A stretch of 64,000 nt of DNA, taken from positions 248,001-312,000 of the forward strand of contig NC_026734.1 of NCBI RefSeq assembly GCF_000210295.1, in the 5' to 3' direction. Every line of letters starts with the position of its first letter. Position 1 is the first letter of the stretch. The position numbers and the translations under genes are program-made. This stretch comes from Trypanosoma brucei gambiense DAL972. Lineage: Eukaryota; Euglenozoa; Kinetoplastea; Trypanosomatida; Trypanosomatidae. Positions 1-11,338 of this stretch are shown piece by piece. The notes beneath the pieces are model-generated. The model was not told the origin of the DNA, searched no databases, and saw only the letters and a program-made list of their open reading frames with translations.

Positions 1-1086
1 GGTGAGGGTAACAGTATTGGCACTTCGTCTCCGCCACATCCGCATTCTACAGAGAGTACAGGTGATAATAATGAGTTTATGAACCCACACAATATAGTTT
101 CCAGTCATATGCCTTCACGTGAGGGGTCTGTTTTTGTGAATCGACATCCCCCTGAGAGGCCGGTGGAGACTCTCGAAAAAGACGATCAAAACCGATCCTA
201 CCTGTACTCGCCGGCTCCAACTACCGACTGCAATGAATCTGTGAACTTTGTTTGCATGCAAGAGGCAGCAGCAGCAGGATTGCAAACTCCAATTGTACCG
301 GCTGCGTCATCATCAATAAGTCAACACACCGCAGCAGAATCTAAAAGTGTCCACTCCACTGAAAATAACAATGACTTCGTGAAAGTGTTCACGACTAGCA
401 AAGGCAGTCATAAAGGGGGAAGATTGGAGGCGTTGCGGCGGATTTCCAATAAGCACAAAACATTCATTGGACTTACGACGATCACGCCACAGCAACGAAA
501 CACCAATGACTGCATTAACCGAAGTATTAATGCCAGTGCACCCAACGAACTTTCGCGTGCGGGCGATAACGGTTCTGTTACCAATCCTGGGGGCACAAAA
601 CTGGTGCACAGTGTTCCTGTAAAGCAGCTGCAACCCCAAGTATCTCATATTGTGCTCGATACATGCAGTTTGCTGCGGGTTGGTCCACTCCAGTTGGCAT
701 GTCTCATGAGGAGGGCCGTTGTGTGCCTGCCACATGGAGTTTTACATGAAATGGACTCGTGGAACCATGTAGCCAAAAAATATGAAGATGAAATCAGCAG
801 GAAGCGGGCGTTTGTTGCTCGTCGCATACGTACTTGGGTGCACTACGCTACCAAATATAAGGCAAGCATACGTCTTCAGGCAATGAATGAGGTGAACACT
901 GCGTTTGACAAACATGTGCAGAGGAATGATATGGCAATTCTTGGTTTTGCGGTGTTCCTGGAGCGTAATGAAAAGACTTTGGTGGAATTTGTGACAGATG
1001 ATACATACCTTTCCCTGACAGCGGCCCAAGAGTTAAAAGGTGTAGTCCGAACAACAAAAGGTTTATTGGATTATTACGGGTGCTAA
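1..1086 (+). CDS. PIN-domain ribonuclease-like protein, 5' end outside window
   Basis: The reading frame is open from base 1 to the stop at 1084-1086 (361 codons), so the gene begins upstream; the ATG at 79 is only the first in-window Met. The N-terminal two thirds is Ser/Thr/Asn-rich and low in complexity. The last ~145 residues look like a PIN nuclease fold. It begins with a hydrophobic strand ending in Asp (codon 658-660, 'VLDTC'). There is an acidic pair after a second strand (Glu 748-750, Asp 754-756), an Asp in 'RNDMAI' (928-930), and Asp-Asp after a late strand ('VTDD', 997-1002). These match the acidic metal-binding positions of the family. PIN proteins cleave RNA (Swt1/SMG6/Nob1-like roles), so an RNA-processing role is inferred. 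The exact subfamily and full length are unknown. Confidence 0.75.
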   Translation, partial: GEGNSIGTSSPPHPHSTESTGDNNEFMNPHNIVSSHMPSREGSVFVNRHPPERPVETLEKDDQNRSYLYSPAPTTDCNESVNFVCMQEAAAAGLQTPIVPAASSSISQHTAAESKSVHSTENNNDFVKVFTTSKGSHKGGRLEALRRISNKHKTFIGLTTITPQQRNTNDCINRSINASAPNELSRAGDNGSVTNPGGTKLVHSVPVKQLQPQVSHIVLDTCSLLRVGPLQLACLMRRAVVCLPHGVLHEMDSWNHVAKKYEDEISRKRAFVARRIRTWVHYATKYKASIRLQAMNEVNTAFDKHVQRNDMAILGFAVFLERNEKTLVEFVTDDTYLSLTAAQELKGVVRTTKGLLDYYGC

Positions 1087-3835
1087 ATGAACTCTGAGCA
1101 GTGCGTGGAAACCACGGAGGGGAGGGGGGAAAAAAAATGAGAAGAAACAAGTGGATAAAGTCTGAAGGTAATGGCGGCGCAGAGATTTTTAAATGGAAGT
1201 TGGAGTACCCTATTCAGATTCTTTTTTTTTTTCCTGTTCATTTGGATGTATCAGATGCTGCGAACAGTGGTATCAATGGGTTTAGATGATACCGAAAAGG
1301 AATGAAATTGTAAAGAAGGAGTGTTTATTGAGTGAAAGATTTATTTGGAACCGTATTCGTCCATTCACAGATAATAGTTGGTTCCGTAAAGATAAAAAGA
1401 AAAAAAAGAAAGTACAAGAAAAACGGCTCGAAACTTTCAGTCTTCGTTTTCAGCACAAAAACGAAAAAAGAGAAGAGAGGTGGCACGGAGAGACTCATGA
1501 AATAGCACTGGCGCACAAATTAATGTGAATAATTTTTTTTTTAATTTCTTCGCCTCTGCCCTCAACGTGCCAAATCATTTGTGACGTGTTCCTTCGAGAC
1601 TTGATATATCGAGTTCGTGTATTTCTTCACTTCGCAAAAAATAATTAAAGTTAGTGTGAGGTGGAGAGAAGAGGAAAAGGGAGGGAAACAGAGAACTGGT
1701 GAGAAATCTTTATTGCATTGTTTCCGCTTTTGTTGCTAGCCTCGGTTCCGATGCGGAACTAATTTTTGCTTTAAAGGTTGCACCAAGAGTTTTGGTTATG
1801 TGCTCGTATTTTTGTGTGAGCGACGAGTTTTTTTTTTTTTCTTACCTTTTATCTTTTTGTTCGTTTCAGCCTTACGCCTTTTTAAAAAAAAAAAATCTCT
1901 CTCTTTTACTAATGTCAGCAACGTCGGTCAGGGTGATGTCGCTGTTGTTCTTTTTTTTACTTTCTTTTTCTTACCTACTCTATGGCGCCAAGATTCGTGT
2001 CGAATTTTATTTATACTTTTTGAAAGAAAGAAAAAACAAAAAGAATGTATGTGAGGTGGTATCATTCGAATAGGAGCAGAATTATGGAGCCGTTAAGTTG
2101 ATTTTGATTATGGTAATTATATAAAAGACGGTAGAAAGATTTTATTATTGTTATTACTATTGCTTCGTTTTGTACGCCGATATTTCCACTTCAGTTATTA
2201 TGTTTGCCACTTCAAACAAGTTGGTTGATAAATGTTCGCAGTAGAGAAAAATCCACCAGTGTTGAGAGGGGGTGAAGATTCTTTCTTTATGTTTTGTGGA
2301 AAGGAGACGAAGAACTACACAAAGTGAAGCTTACTGTGATGGATGAATCCTGTAGGATGATAACAATGATGCATAGTGATAGTAACTGCTTGTGATTGAT
2401 CGTTCAGGTATCATATTTATTGTATGTATATATACATATACATATATATATATATATATATATCTGTATCTGTATCTATCTGTCTATATATTATTATAAT
2501 ATAATATTATACAATATAATATTAATATAGTATAGTATAGTATATTATATTGTATTATATTATATTAAATTACATTCGGCTCTTCTCTAATTTGTGTGAT
2601 TCGAATGTTGCGGGCAGGTGTGCCACATGTTCTTTCTGCCCGTAGCCTCCTTGATCTTTCTTGCACTGCTTCCCCTCTATTATTATTATTATTATTGCCG
2701 CTGTTACTCACCTTGTTCATATATTTCTTTTCGTTTCGTTCTCTTCACTTCTCTTCCTCTTCTGTCTGTCTCTTCTACTTTTCTTTAATTTCTCCTTCCT
2801 TTTTCACGTATTCATTACAAATTCTTCGAAGTGTCTTTTTCTCTTGTATCATCTTGTATTTTGTTCGTTTTGTTATTAATTAGTTTCCCTAATTGAGTGC
2901 GGTCGCTACCTATTTTCCCCACCACTACGGACGTGGGAATAAATACAACCACAGACCACGCACATTTATATATTTGTTTGCGTATTTATATATATATATA
3001 TATATATTTTTGTAGATACTCAAAAATTCAAAAAGGAAAGCAATATTAATATTAATACACACAAAAAATACAAAGAAAGGGGAAAGAGGGAAAGCTCAAA
3101 AGCAAAAGGAATAGAAGCTTTGCTTCAAATTCTTTATTGGTCGAAACCTCCTGTCGTAATTTACAAGGACAGGGAAGTACGTTTCTCCCAAGAGCAGAAA
3201 TTGCCTTACAGAAAAATAAATAAGAAACGGCTACAGAAGTTCTTGAGCATCTCATATATTTATTAACTTATTTTCATCTATCTTTATATTTGTATCTATA
3301 GTGTCGGAAACCAAAATAAATAAATAAATCAAGGCGAAGAACAAACAGAGGCAAAAGAAGGAAGTAAGAGGATAAGCATTAGACAAAGTTAGTCAAGTGG
3401 TTCATTATAGCGAAAAATAAAACAGTGTCTACCATAGTTCAAGCGCAATATTATATTTGCATATACACGCATTGGTAAGTTGTACTTTTTTCCCCCTCGT
3501 TTTTATTATTATTATTTTTTTTACTTCCAGCCCACTCTTCCTTCCATACCTTACTCCGTCCATTCATAACCTCTGTTTTGGTTGGCGTTCGCTGCCGTCG
3601 GTTGGAGGCGTATCTCTGGGTGCTTTGGCGTCTGTTGGTGCGATAAAATATCGGCGTTGGGTACGTGGATTCCGGAGCAGAAAAAAAAAACAAAACCAAC
3701 ACAAAAAGAAAGCATAAAGGGAACTGGATTGAGAAGGCGTTACATAATTATTATTTAGCAGCCACACGCTCCCAACATTCCCGTCATTTTTTGTGTATTG
3801 TTCAGACAATCCATACGAGTTGATTAAGTGGAATC
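1087..3835. other. Long intergenic region, AT-rich, no convincing gene
   Basis: This 2.7 kb stretch carries T-runs, a purine-rich block just after the upstream stop (about 1115-1145), an (AT)n tract at 2442-2463 and a wider AT-only block at about 2420-2575. Another TA tract lies near 2990-3007. Open frames here are short and driven by homopolymers. It should contain the 3' UTR of the PIN gene and the splice signals of the next gene. Confidence 0.7.
3785..3805 (+). promoter_or_regulatory. Probable trans-splice acceptor for the 548-residue protein gene
   Basis: A T-rich pyrimidine tract is followed by the first AG at 3804-3805, which would give a 5' UTR of 30 nt before the ATG at 3836. This is the usual trypanosome arrangement. 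Inferred from sequence only. Confidence 0.5.
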
Positions 3836-5482
3836 ATGCGGCCCGCTCCCACGGATGCTAACATGTATAACAACGTGAAGAAGAATGATGCGGATAACGG
3901 GCTGAGTTCATCAAACCACTATAACAGTGTTAATTCCGTGAAAACTAGAGAAGGTACGCATAAGGTTTTAAGACTTGGGGTCGGCACGTACAGCAACGAC
4001 TTAAGTAAGCGGACTGGTGCGGTTACGGCGACAAATGCGCTCCACTCGCAAGGAAATTCCGTTAGGACCGATCCCGCAGGGACAAGAGGTCATCTCACAA
4101 ACTCAGCACGGCAACTCAAAAATGCGGAGAGTCCGGTAACGGGAACATGCAGCACGGGGCAGTTGAAAACCAACTGCTCCGTGGGAACTGAGGGGAAGGC
4201 GGGTGGTACAACACAACCCCTAAAGTTGTTGCGACCGCCAATGACAACTGTAGAGCCAATGGAAAACCTCACGGGGTTAATTTCGCCTTTAGAGGGTTCG
4301 GCAACTGCCAGTGACTCGAGCGGCAACTGCCGGCGGAAGACGGTACGAAACCTCCCACTGATTGATGTCACACCACAACCACCAGCGCCGCTTCCCAAAG
4401 GTCAGGACACCGGTGGAAGCAAAAGAAGTGGATATATCACATGTCAGCGTGTAAAACCTTCCATATCACTGAAATCCCTCTCGCCAAACGTGTCACCGCC
4501 CTCCACCAGAGTGCTTCCAGATGTTCACAGCCCGCAATCGGTAGCGTTGCGCCTGCCACTACGCCATCAGCACGCAAAACCAAACACCGTTACCAATTCC
4601 ACGCAATTGGAGCCCATGTGGAAGGAGCGAGGAAAAAATGATGAGCATCACAATAAAGCCAATGAGGAACTGAAAAACATTGCGGACAAGAAGGTGGCGG
4701 AGACTCACAACGAAGGGAAGTTTACGAATATTATAGGTTGGGTTTCGGTTAGTGAAAGAGTGGAAGCAGCAGCAAATAAGACACATGACACAGGCAATGA
4801 GTCAAGCGGAGTGATACAAACTGGTCAACGTGAGGATCCCTCGCTAGTTCTTGCCGAAAGCTGTGCGCATATGTGGGAAAGTTTAATGAGGGGTGCTGCA
4901 GCGGGCGGTTCTTCTCTCTCCAGTTTAGCCGAAAGCGCCAATTGTCAACACAAAGGGAATAACTCTGCAAAAGATGTGGAAAAGAAGTCACTTGAAGCGA
5001 GTTCGACAGAAGTAAAGAAGGATGATATCGTGCGGCGAGTGGTTGATTTAACCACGTGGGCGGCCACACCACTTTTATCGGTAAATGACGACCTTCACAC
5101 ATTGTTGAGACATTCTGCAGCAACACATCACCAGTGGTGTGGAGAGCGGGATGCCGCCACGAAAGATAATCCAATTACGTTAGAGCGAGGAGGAGAATTG
5201 AAGACGTTGAATCACCGCGTCCACAATGTTATCGCCCAAATTCTTCACCCGAAGCGTCCACTACAGCCAAGTTACCCGAGCAGAATGCCTTTAGTAATGG
5301 AAAAAGTTCACGGCAAACGTCGTGCGGTTTCGCCGCTTCGTTTCTATGGACCGAAGGGAAAAGTGATTGGTCCACGATGGTTTGAGTCCGCATTGGATGA
5401 TGCGAAGCGTGTGGCAAGTCCCAATATTGGGCTCCTTGAGGCTGGAGAAGCGGAAAAGGCAATGAGTTGCAAACGCTCTTAG
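3836..5482 (+). CDS. Kinetoplastid hypothetical protein, basic C-terminus with WFE..DAK motif
   Basis: 548 residues, no family recognised. Most of the chain is low-complexity, rich in Ser, Thr, Asn and Lys, and probably disordered. I see no signal peptide or membrane segment. The C-terminus is more ordered and basic. Around residues 485-529 it has a Lys/Arg-rich run, then W515-F-E-S-A-L-D-D-A-K-R-V-A-S-P529. A very similar 15-residue motif occurs near the N-terminus of the next gene (W84-P98 there), although the proteins otherwise look unrelated. The start at 3836 is the first ATG after a good polypyrimidine-AG acceptor. The function is unknown; the shared motif suggests a common binding partner (inference). 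Confidence 0.8.
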   Translation: MRPAPTDANMYNNVKKNDADNGLSSSNHYNSVNSVKTREGTHKVLRLGVGTYSNDLSKRTGAVTATNALHSQGNSVRTDPAGTRGHLTNSARQLKNAESPVTGTCSTGQLKTNCSVGTEGKAGGTTQPLKLLRPPMTTVEPMENLTGLISPLEGSATASDSSGNCRRKTVRNLPLIDVTPQPPAPLPKGQDTGGSKRSGYITCQRVKPSISLKSLSPNVSPPSTRVLPDVHSPQSVALRLPLRHQHAKPNTVTNSTQLEPMWKERGKNDEHHNKANEELKNIADKKVAETHNEGKFTNIIGWVSVSERVEAAANKTHDTGNESSGVIQTGQREDPSLVLAESCAHMWESLMRGAAAGGSSLSSLAESANCQHKGNNSAKDVEKKSLEASSTEVKKDDIVRRVVDLTTWAATPLLSVNDDLHTLLRHSAATHHQWCGERDAATKDNPITLERGGELKTLNHRVHNVIAQILHPKRPLQPSYPSRMPLVMEKVHGKRRAVSPLRFYGPKGKVIGPRWFESALDDAKRVASPNIGLLEAGEAEKAMSCKRS

Positions 5483-8400
5483 AAACGACAGGTGAAGGAA
5501 CAGTATTAAAATAGAACGAACAAAAAAAAAACAAAAAAGGAACAGAGGGAAGATGTGTCTGGGGGGGGAGAGGGGGAAAAAAAAAAAAGAAAAAAAAACT
5601 GTGATGTCAACCGCTGGTATTCCCAGTTTTGCTCACAGGATGGTATCAAAAAAAATCACACATGTATGTGTGGCAGCAGAACCTCCATGACTTTCCTTTC
5701 CTTCCTATTCCATATCGTATACATATATATATATATATTCGTCTTTTTGTCAGCCTTCCCGCCGGCATACAACTGGAGCAAGTTTACTTCCAGACCACTT
5801 GTTATATAATCGACAGTAACATCCCTGTATCCGTTGGGCACGTGCGTGCCTGTTTTTCATGGCGGGAACAGAGGGGGAAAACAAAGAGAATAGTGATAAT
5901 AATAATAATTATTATTATTACTATTACTTTTCTTTTTCATTAAGAAGAACCAGTGGGAGATGTGTACAATATTAGGGAAAGTTTGTGGTTTGTTGTGAGC
6001 GCTGTGGATGGCGGGAAAGTTTTGAAGTCCAGCAAGCGGGAGGAAAGTAATGGGTTGTTGAATGTGACTTGCAGAGGAAAGAGGAAACTAAATAAAATAA
6101 AAGATATAAAATGAATTAAAGTGAAGTGATGCCATGTGATGTGATGTAAAAATGAAGAAGAGTAGAAGTTAAACAGGAGAAAGGTAAAGAAAGTTTCTTT
6201 TTTTTTTTTCATTGGTTTGGTTTGTTCGTTTTGGAGGGTTAAGTGCCAGCAAAAGGAAAAGTAAAAGAAAACAAAAGAGGGAGAACGGTGACTTTTAGGA
6301 TAGGGGTGATGGGGAATTACATTCAGCAAAAAATTAAAAAAACAGAAGTTAAAAAAAAAAAAAAGAGTAAAAGTAAAGGTGAATGTCTGACATTGCTCCG
6401 ACAGCAGGTTCCGCTTTCTGTTCCCACACTACACCGTCTTATAAAAAAGAAAAAAGATTTTTATACTCAACACAATGCAGTCATCGGATTTTCCGTTATT
6501 CTTATTCTCGTTTTTTGACTTTTTTTTTTTATTTACCCTTTTTTATTTATCTATTTGACTTCTCTTCGTTCTTATGTGGCTTGTGTATTTAAATTTCGGT
6601 CTGACCAGGTCTTAAAAAAAAAAAAAGAATAAAGAAAGAGTAAAGGATTTATTTCTCATGTCTGTAAGTGTGTGTTTGTGTGCCTGAGCCGATGTCTTTT
6701 TAATTTTTATTTTTCGATTTGGCATTCGTCTTGAAACTATTGGCTACTGCACGTGACCAACGCGCAAAACTCTCTCTCACACACACTTACACACACACAC
6801 ACACAAAAAAAAAAGGGTTCAATGGTAAAAAAAAAAAGAAAAAGAGAGAAAAAAATAGGAGATGAGAAAAAATAACAATGAACAATAATAAACGTGCATT
6901 GCATCATTATTTTGTACGTCTCGCTTTTTTTTTTGTTTTTGTTTTTGTGCGTGCGGTCCATCCTCCTGTTGTTGTTATTCGAGAGGTCAAATGATAGGAG
7001 TTGGTGATGGTAACAACAATAATATAAATAGTAATAATAATAATAATAATAATAGTAACGATAATAATAATAATGAAATGATGTTGAGAATTTGATTGCG
7101 CTGGTACTTGTAGCTTATTTATTATTATAACCGGTTCTGATCTTCAACCAACCACCCGCTCGTGGGAGGAATCTCACACATCAAATATTTAAATGTTAGT
7201 ACAAGTATATTTAAAAATACAAAATATATTGAATGTATAATATATTCTTTCTCTTTTTTTTTCTTTTTGTTATTTTGTTGTGTGGGAAAGGGTGTGATAT
7301 TCTGCACAGGGATGAGGATCGTCTCCTCCTCTTGTGTTTTGTTTGTTTGTTCGTTATCTTCTGTTTTTAAACTTCTTTTTTCTTCAAAAAAAAAAAAAAG
7401 AAAACCCCTTCACGGTCCACTATTTCTTTCATATGTTGTTTTCTAAGACTCTTTCCTTATCTCTTGCTTCTTCACTGTCGTTCTTGCCGTTGTCATTACT
7501 CCGGTTTGTATTTTATTTTTTTTTTAAAGAAAAAAGAGGAAAAAAAAAAAAGAGACGGCGAGACAAGTACGTGTGGAGATGTCGCGAGGTTAACTGACAG
7601 TGTTGCATTATTATCTCTCTTTTTGTTTTTGTTGTTGCTGTTGTTCATTTGTGTGTCTTTATGTGTGCCTTCGGTTTGCAAAGGGGAAGGGGGAATGATC
7701 GCTTTATTTTATTTTATTTCGAATAGATGAACATATATTTATATATATATCTTTTTTTAAAAAAGAGAGTAGGTTTTGTGTTGTTTGGGTGGTGGTTCTC
7801 CGTGTCGTTCTCTATCTTTCTTTCTCCCTCTCTTACCTTTCTGTATTCTGTCGACCTCTTGTTTGTTTTTGTTTTTATTTCTTTCCTACGGGTGAACGAT
7901 TGTTTATTTTATTATTCAAATTTAACGGACTTTGAGTATGTCTTATGTGTTGATCTTTTTTGTTTCGTTTGTTGTTGTTGTTGTTGTTGTTTTTGTTTTT
8001 TGCTTTACTTTATGTTGTTGTTATTGGTTGCTGCTATTTATTAACCTACGCAAACGCACAGGTGGTCTCGTTTTCTCTTCACAAGGGTTGGGCTAACTTA
8101 TTTGATTTTTCTTTTCTGCATCATCGTCATTATTAGCACTGCAAATGCAAAAAAAAAAATCGAAAAGTAGGAAACGGAACAATATATTGATTATTTTATT
8201 TAATATTATGATAAAAAATAGGAGAAACCGTCAGACGCATTGGGTGGTAGCGGTGTGCGCAGCACTTTTTTTTTTATTTTCAATTACCCTCCTCCCTTCC
8301 TCTCCCCTCCCTTTCCCTTCAATCTTTTTAATCTTTATTTTTAATAATAATAATAATTATTATTATTTTACCCCTTTCGCCACATTGACCCCTGCACACA

Positions 8401-9454
8401 CACACACACACACACACCCTTTTAGTTCCCTCATACAAAAATAAACGTGTCTGACTTGTGTTTTTTTTTGTTGTATTCCACACTTTTTTGAAGAGGATGA
8501 AAGGAAGAAGAAGGAGGAGGAGGGGTAATGCAAACCAGTGTGTTAACACAATTCACAGAATCGGAGACGAGTGTTTGTGCGTTGTAAAATATTCCAGTAA
8601 ATAAATGAATAATGCTCAAATATGTATATATACCTGTTTATTTTATTTATATGTGGATCGTTGTGTGTCATGATCCGTGAAGCAGAGCGTAAAAAAAATT
8701 CGGTCGTGTGTGATTCCAGTTAAAGGGTGACCCTTGCAATGATCAGAAATAACAATAACACTAAAAAGGGTAATAATTAACAACGACAAGAGCAACAAGT
8801 GTGCATGCGGGTGGGGAGAAAGAGGAGAAGCAAAAGAAGGAAAAGAAAAGAAAAGAATGCGTTGACATGCATACACACACGCATATATTCATATATATAT
8901 ATATAACTTCAATGATGAGGTACTTGCGTGTGTATATGCGTGTGAAGAGGGGAAAATATAGTTATGATTATTATGCATTGTACTTATTTGCGGCCTAATT
9001 TCCCTTTCTCGAAACACAGTTCGCTGAATTTGGCAGCTAAAATGCCCCCTACCTACACACAGACACACTTCGCTTATATGTGCATTTATTTGTATTTATA
9101 TGAACATAGGTAATATATTTTAGCTTCCACTCACACTTTTCACTCTTTCTCCTTATTTTTCAATTGTTTTACAAGAGGTATATATCATTTTTACCTCAAG
9201 AAAGAACATCACTATTTCCCCCAACAGGTTAATAGGCACAGACATATTTTTGTTCATACCTACACCAAAAGTTGGGGGAGAAAAAATAACACGGAAAATA
9301 AGAGGGAAGAGGAGAAATAAAAGAGCAGTGAAGCACACACACACACACACACACACACAGGGAAGAGGGATCGATTACATTTCCTTCCAACCGGCGGAAA
9401 AAGGAAAAGAGGGGGGAGGAAAAAAAAAAAAACAGTCCTCAACGTTAGCCATAT
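5483..9454. other. Very long intergenic region with many microsatellites
   Basis: Almost 4 kb without a credible gene. It holds A- and T-homopolymers, a G-rich block at about 5560-5577, an ATT/AAT block at about 5899-5925, (AC)n at about 6790-6805, AAT repeats at about 7020-7075, (CA)n at 8395-8417 and (CA)n at 9334-9359. Open frames on both strands are simple-sequence translations (poly-Phe, poly-Lys, Ile/Tyr alternation). The best splice-acceptor candidate for the downstream gene is the pyrimidine tract at about 9140-9170 with AG at 9174-9175, a 5' UTR of about 280 nt. Confidence 0.7.
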
Positions 9455-11338
9455 ATGAATCGTGCTCGAAAGCCAGAACCGCCGTCGATTCCATGCGCTC
9501 GGCGCGATTTTCGAGGCACCACTACCGGACGCCGCCCGGGGCTCCCATCGCACAACCGAAACGGAAATGATGCTAATGCAACTTATCCCATTCCTAATAA
9601 TCGTGTTGGCAGGCATTTGAGCCCCGCTTGTGGAAAATATGGAAACCGTCCGCTCACCGCAAAACCACGAAAACGTCTCATCAGTCGCCGTAGGAACAGC
9701 CTGTGGTATGAAAACGCACTCGCTGATGCGAAAATAGTCCGGAGTCCGCTATGGGAACACCTTGACGATTCCGACGATGCGGCAGTTTTTGAGGGGTGGA
9801 ACTCAAAAATGCGGAGGCCCCGGAAGAATTTTTTCTACCACGGGGCCGGGCAAAGTTTCGATGGTGCTGAAGTGATTGATTCCCTATTCATGTTGGCGTG
9901 GATGGAAGAGCAGATGGGGAGAAGGAAGAAACAGGAGGGAACTCAAGGTGATGGAAACGCAACTATTTTTCGAGGCGGGTCCGCGGGGAATAACGTTGAC
10001 CGCAAGGCTAATAATGTAAAAGGGAAAGAACAACAGCAGCAACTGGTCAATGAGGAGTCGAAACGCCACGAAACTCATCCCACCGTGAGGGAAGATGAAA
10101 CAGACCACAACCCCGTGGAGTGTCAAGGGTATAATAGGAGTAGGACCGGTGAAAGTCTTGAGTTGACGCCGAATTCGTGTGATATATCGTTCAAAAGCAT
10201 GTTTAGCACCAGATCGAGGAAACGTAGCGGACGTGGGGATCGCCTACGGTTTTCATGCGCCAGTTTGTACAAGGAGTATAGCAACATCAACACTGAGGAA
10301 TGCGAAGAGAAAGGGGTTGGTGAGATCCGTGTGATGGAATGCGCGCGACAGCTTGGAAAGGCTGCTGAGGAGCAATTACAGGAGGGAAGCCGTGGGAGCC
10401 GCCGTGTTATGGACTCCACTTCTTGCGGTATTCGTGAACTTCGTTCCATTCAATTAGCAGAACTACCCGACAGCGTTGTGAAATGCCCCTCGGGAAGGCG
10501 ACAGAGCGGAGAGCATATGTTACCCAAACTTGTAAAGGGGCATGGGGAAACAATCCACAACACCAGCGAGGGAACGGCACCCCTCTCCGTTCTTCGTAAA
10601 AAGCTGACCCACACCAGGGGACATAAGACTTCGGTATCTGACAAAACCTATACACAGAATGCTCCGTTCATAACTAAGGGACAAAAGTCTGCCACACTTC
10701 GGAACAAGGAAGGGGAAGGAGATGTGAGCACAACGAATCAACCAGATAGTTCATTAAGTGTTACGACCCAACGGCAGGGCAAAGGCAGAAATGTAAGCTG
10801 CAAATCCACTCACGGGAACGCTTCAACGTTTACGTTGAGCAACATATTTGTCAACCATATGGGATCATTTTCATCCTCAGTGTCACCACTAGCCCCTCAT
10901 CTCCGGAAAAAGGAGCTTTCCACGGGAACTCAGCAACGTAGCGGTCGTTCCAAAAACGATACGCACTGCGAAGGCTCGGTTCGGTCACGAGCTCCCCAGA
11001 AACTGAAACGTATCGTGTACCCCGAGTTCTTAAATGCACAAAGTGGTGGTGAACACCGGGAAGACAACCATATCACCACGATTCAAACGCCCCGTTCATG
11101 TGGGAGTGGCTATTTTGTGAATTGTGAAGGCATGAGGTCCACCTCCGTTTCATGTAGTCGTCATATGGGAGGCGGCGCTAAAGACTCCAGCATTTCCACT
11201 TTTGAAGATACATTTTGCTGCAGGGGCAGTTCTCTCCTGCACGTGATGTGCAACACAGACAAAAATTACGCTACAGATCGGGAGCAGACAAACTCCACTG
11301 GCAATTTATGCTCTAGTGTGAACCCATATTACTTTTAA
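9455..11338 (+). CDS. Kinetoplastid hypothetical protein, basic N-terminus with WYE..DAK motif
   Basis: 627 residues, no recognised family. The first ~100 residues are strongly basic and contain W84-Y-E-N-A-L-A-D-A-K-I-V-R-S-P98. This matches the motif near the C-terminus of the upstream gene at W, E, A-L, D-A-K, V and S-P. A mixed hydrophobic/acidic stretch follows (about residues 136-152, around 'LFMLAWMEEQMG') that could form an amphipathic helix. The remainder is Ser/Thr/Arg-rich and probably disordered, with a short Gln run near residue 192. The C-terminus is Cys/Ser-rich and ends in NPYYF. No signal peptide or membrane span is seen. The role is unknown. Its position next to the other motif-bearing gene may reflect partial duplication or parallel recruitment of a docking motif. 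Confidence 0.8.
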   Translation: MNRARKPEPPSIPCARRDFRGTTTGRRPGLPSHNRNGNDANATYPIPNNRVGRHLSPACGKYGNRPLTAKPRKRLISRRRNSLWYENALADAKIVRSPLWEHLDDSDDAAVFEGWNSKMRRPRKNFFYHGAGQSFDGAEVIDSLFMLAWMEEQMGRRKKQEGTQGDGNATIFRGGSAGNNVDRKANNVKGKEQQQQLVNEESKRHETHPTVREDETDHNPVECQGYNRSRTGESLELTPNSCDISFKSMFSTRSRKRSGRGDRLRFSCASLYKEYSNINTEECEEKGVGEIRVMECARQLGKAAEEQLQEGSRGSRRVMDSTSCGIRELRSIQLAELPDSVVKCPSGRRQSGEHMLPKLVKGHGETIHNTSEGTAPLSVLRKKLTHTRGHKTSVSDKTYTQNAPFITKGQKSATLRNKEGEGDVSTTNQPDSSLSVTTQRQGKGRNVSCKSTHGNASTFTLSNIFVNHMGSFSSSVSPLAPHLRKKELSTGTQQRSGRSKNDTHCEGSVRSRAPQKLKRIVYPEFLNAQSGGEHREDNHITTIQTPRSCGSGYFVNCEGMRSTSVSCSRHMGGGAKDSSISTFEDTFCCRGSSLLHVMCNTDKNYATDREQTNSTGNLCSSVNPYYF

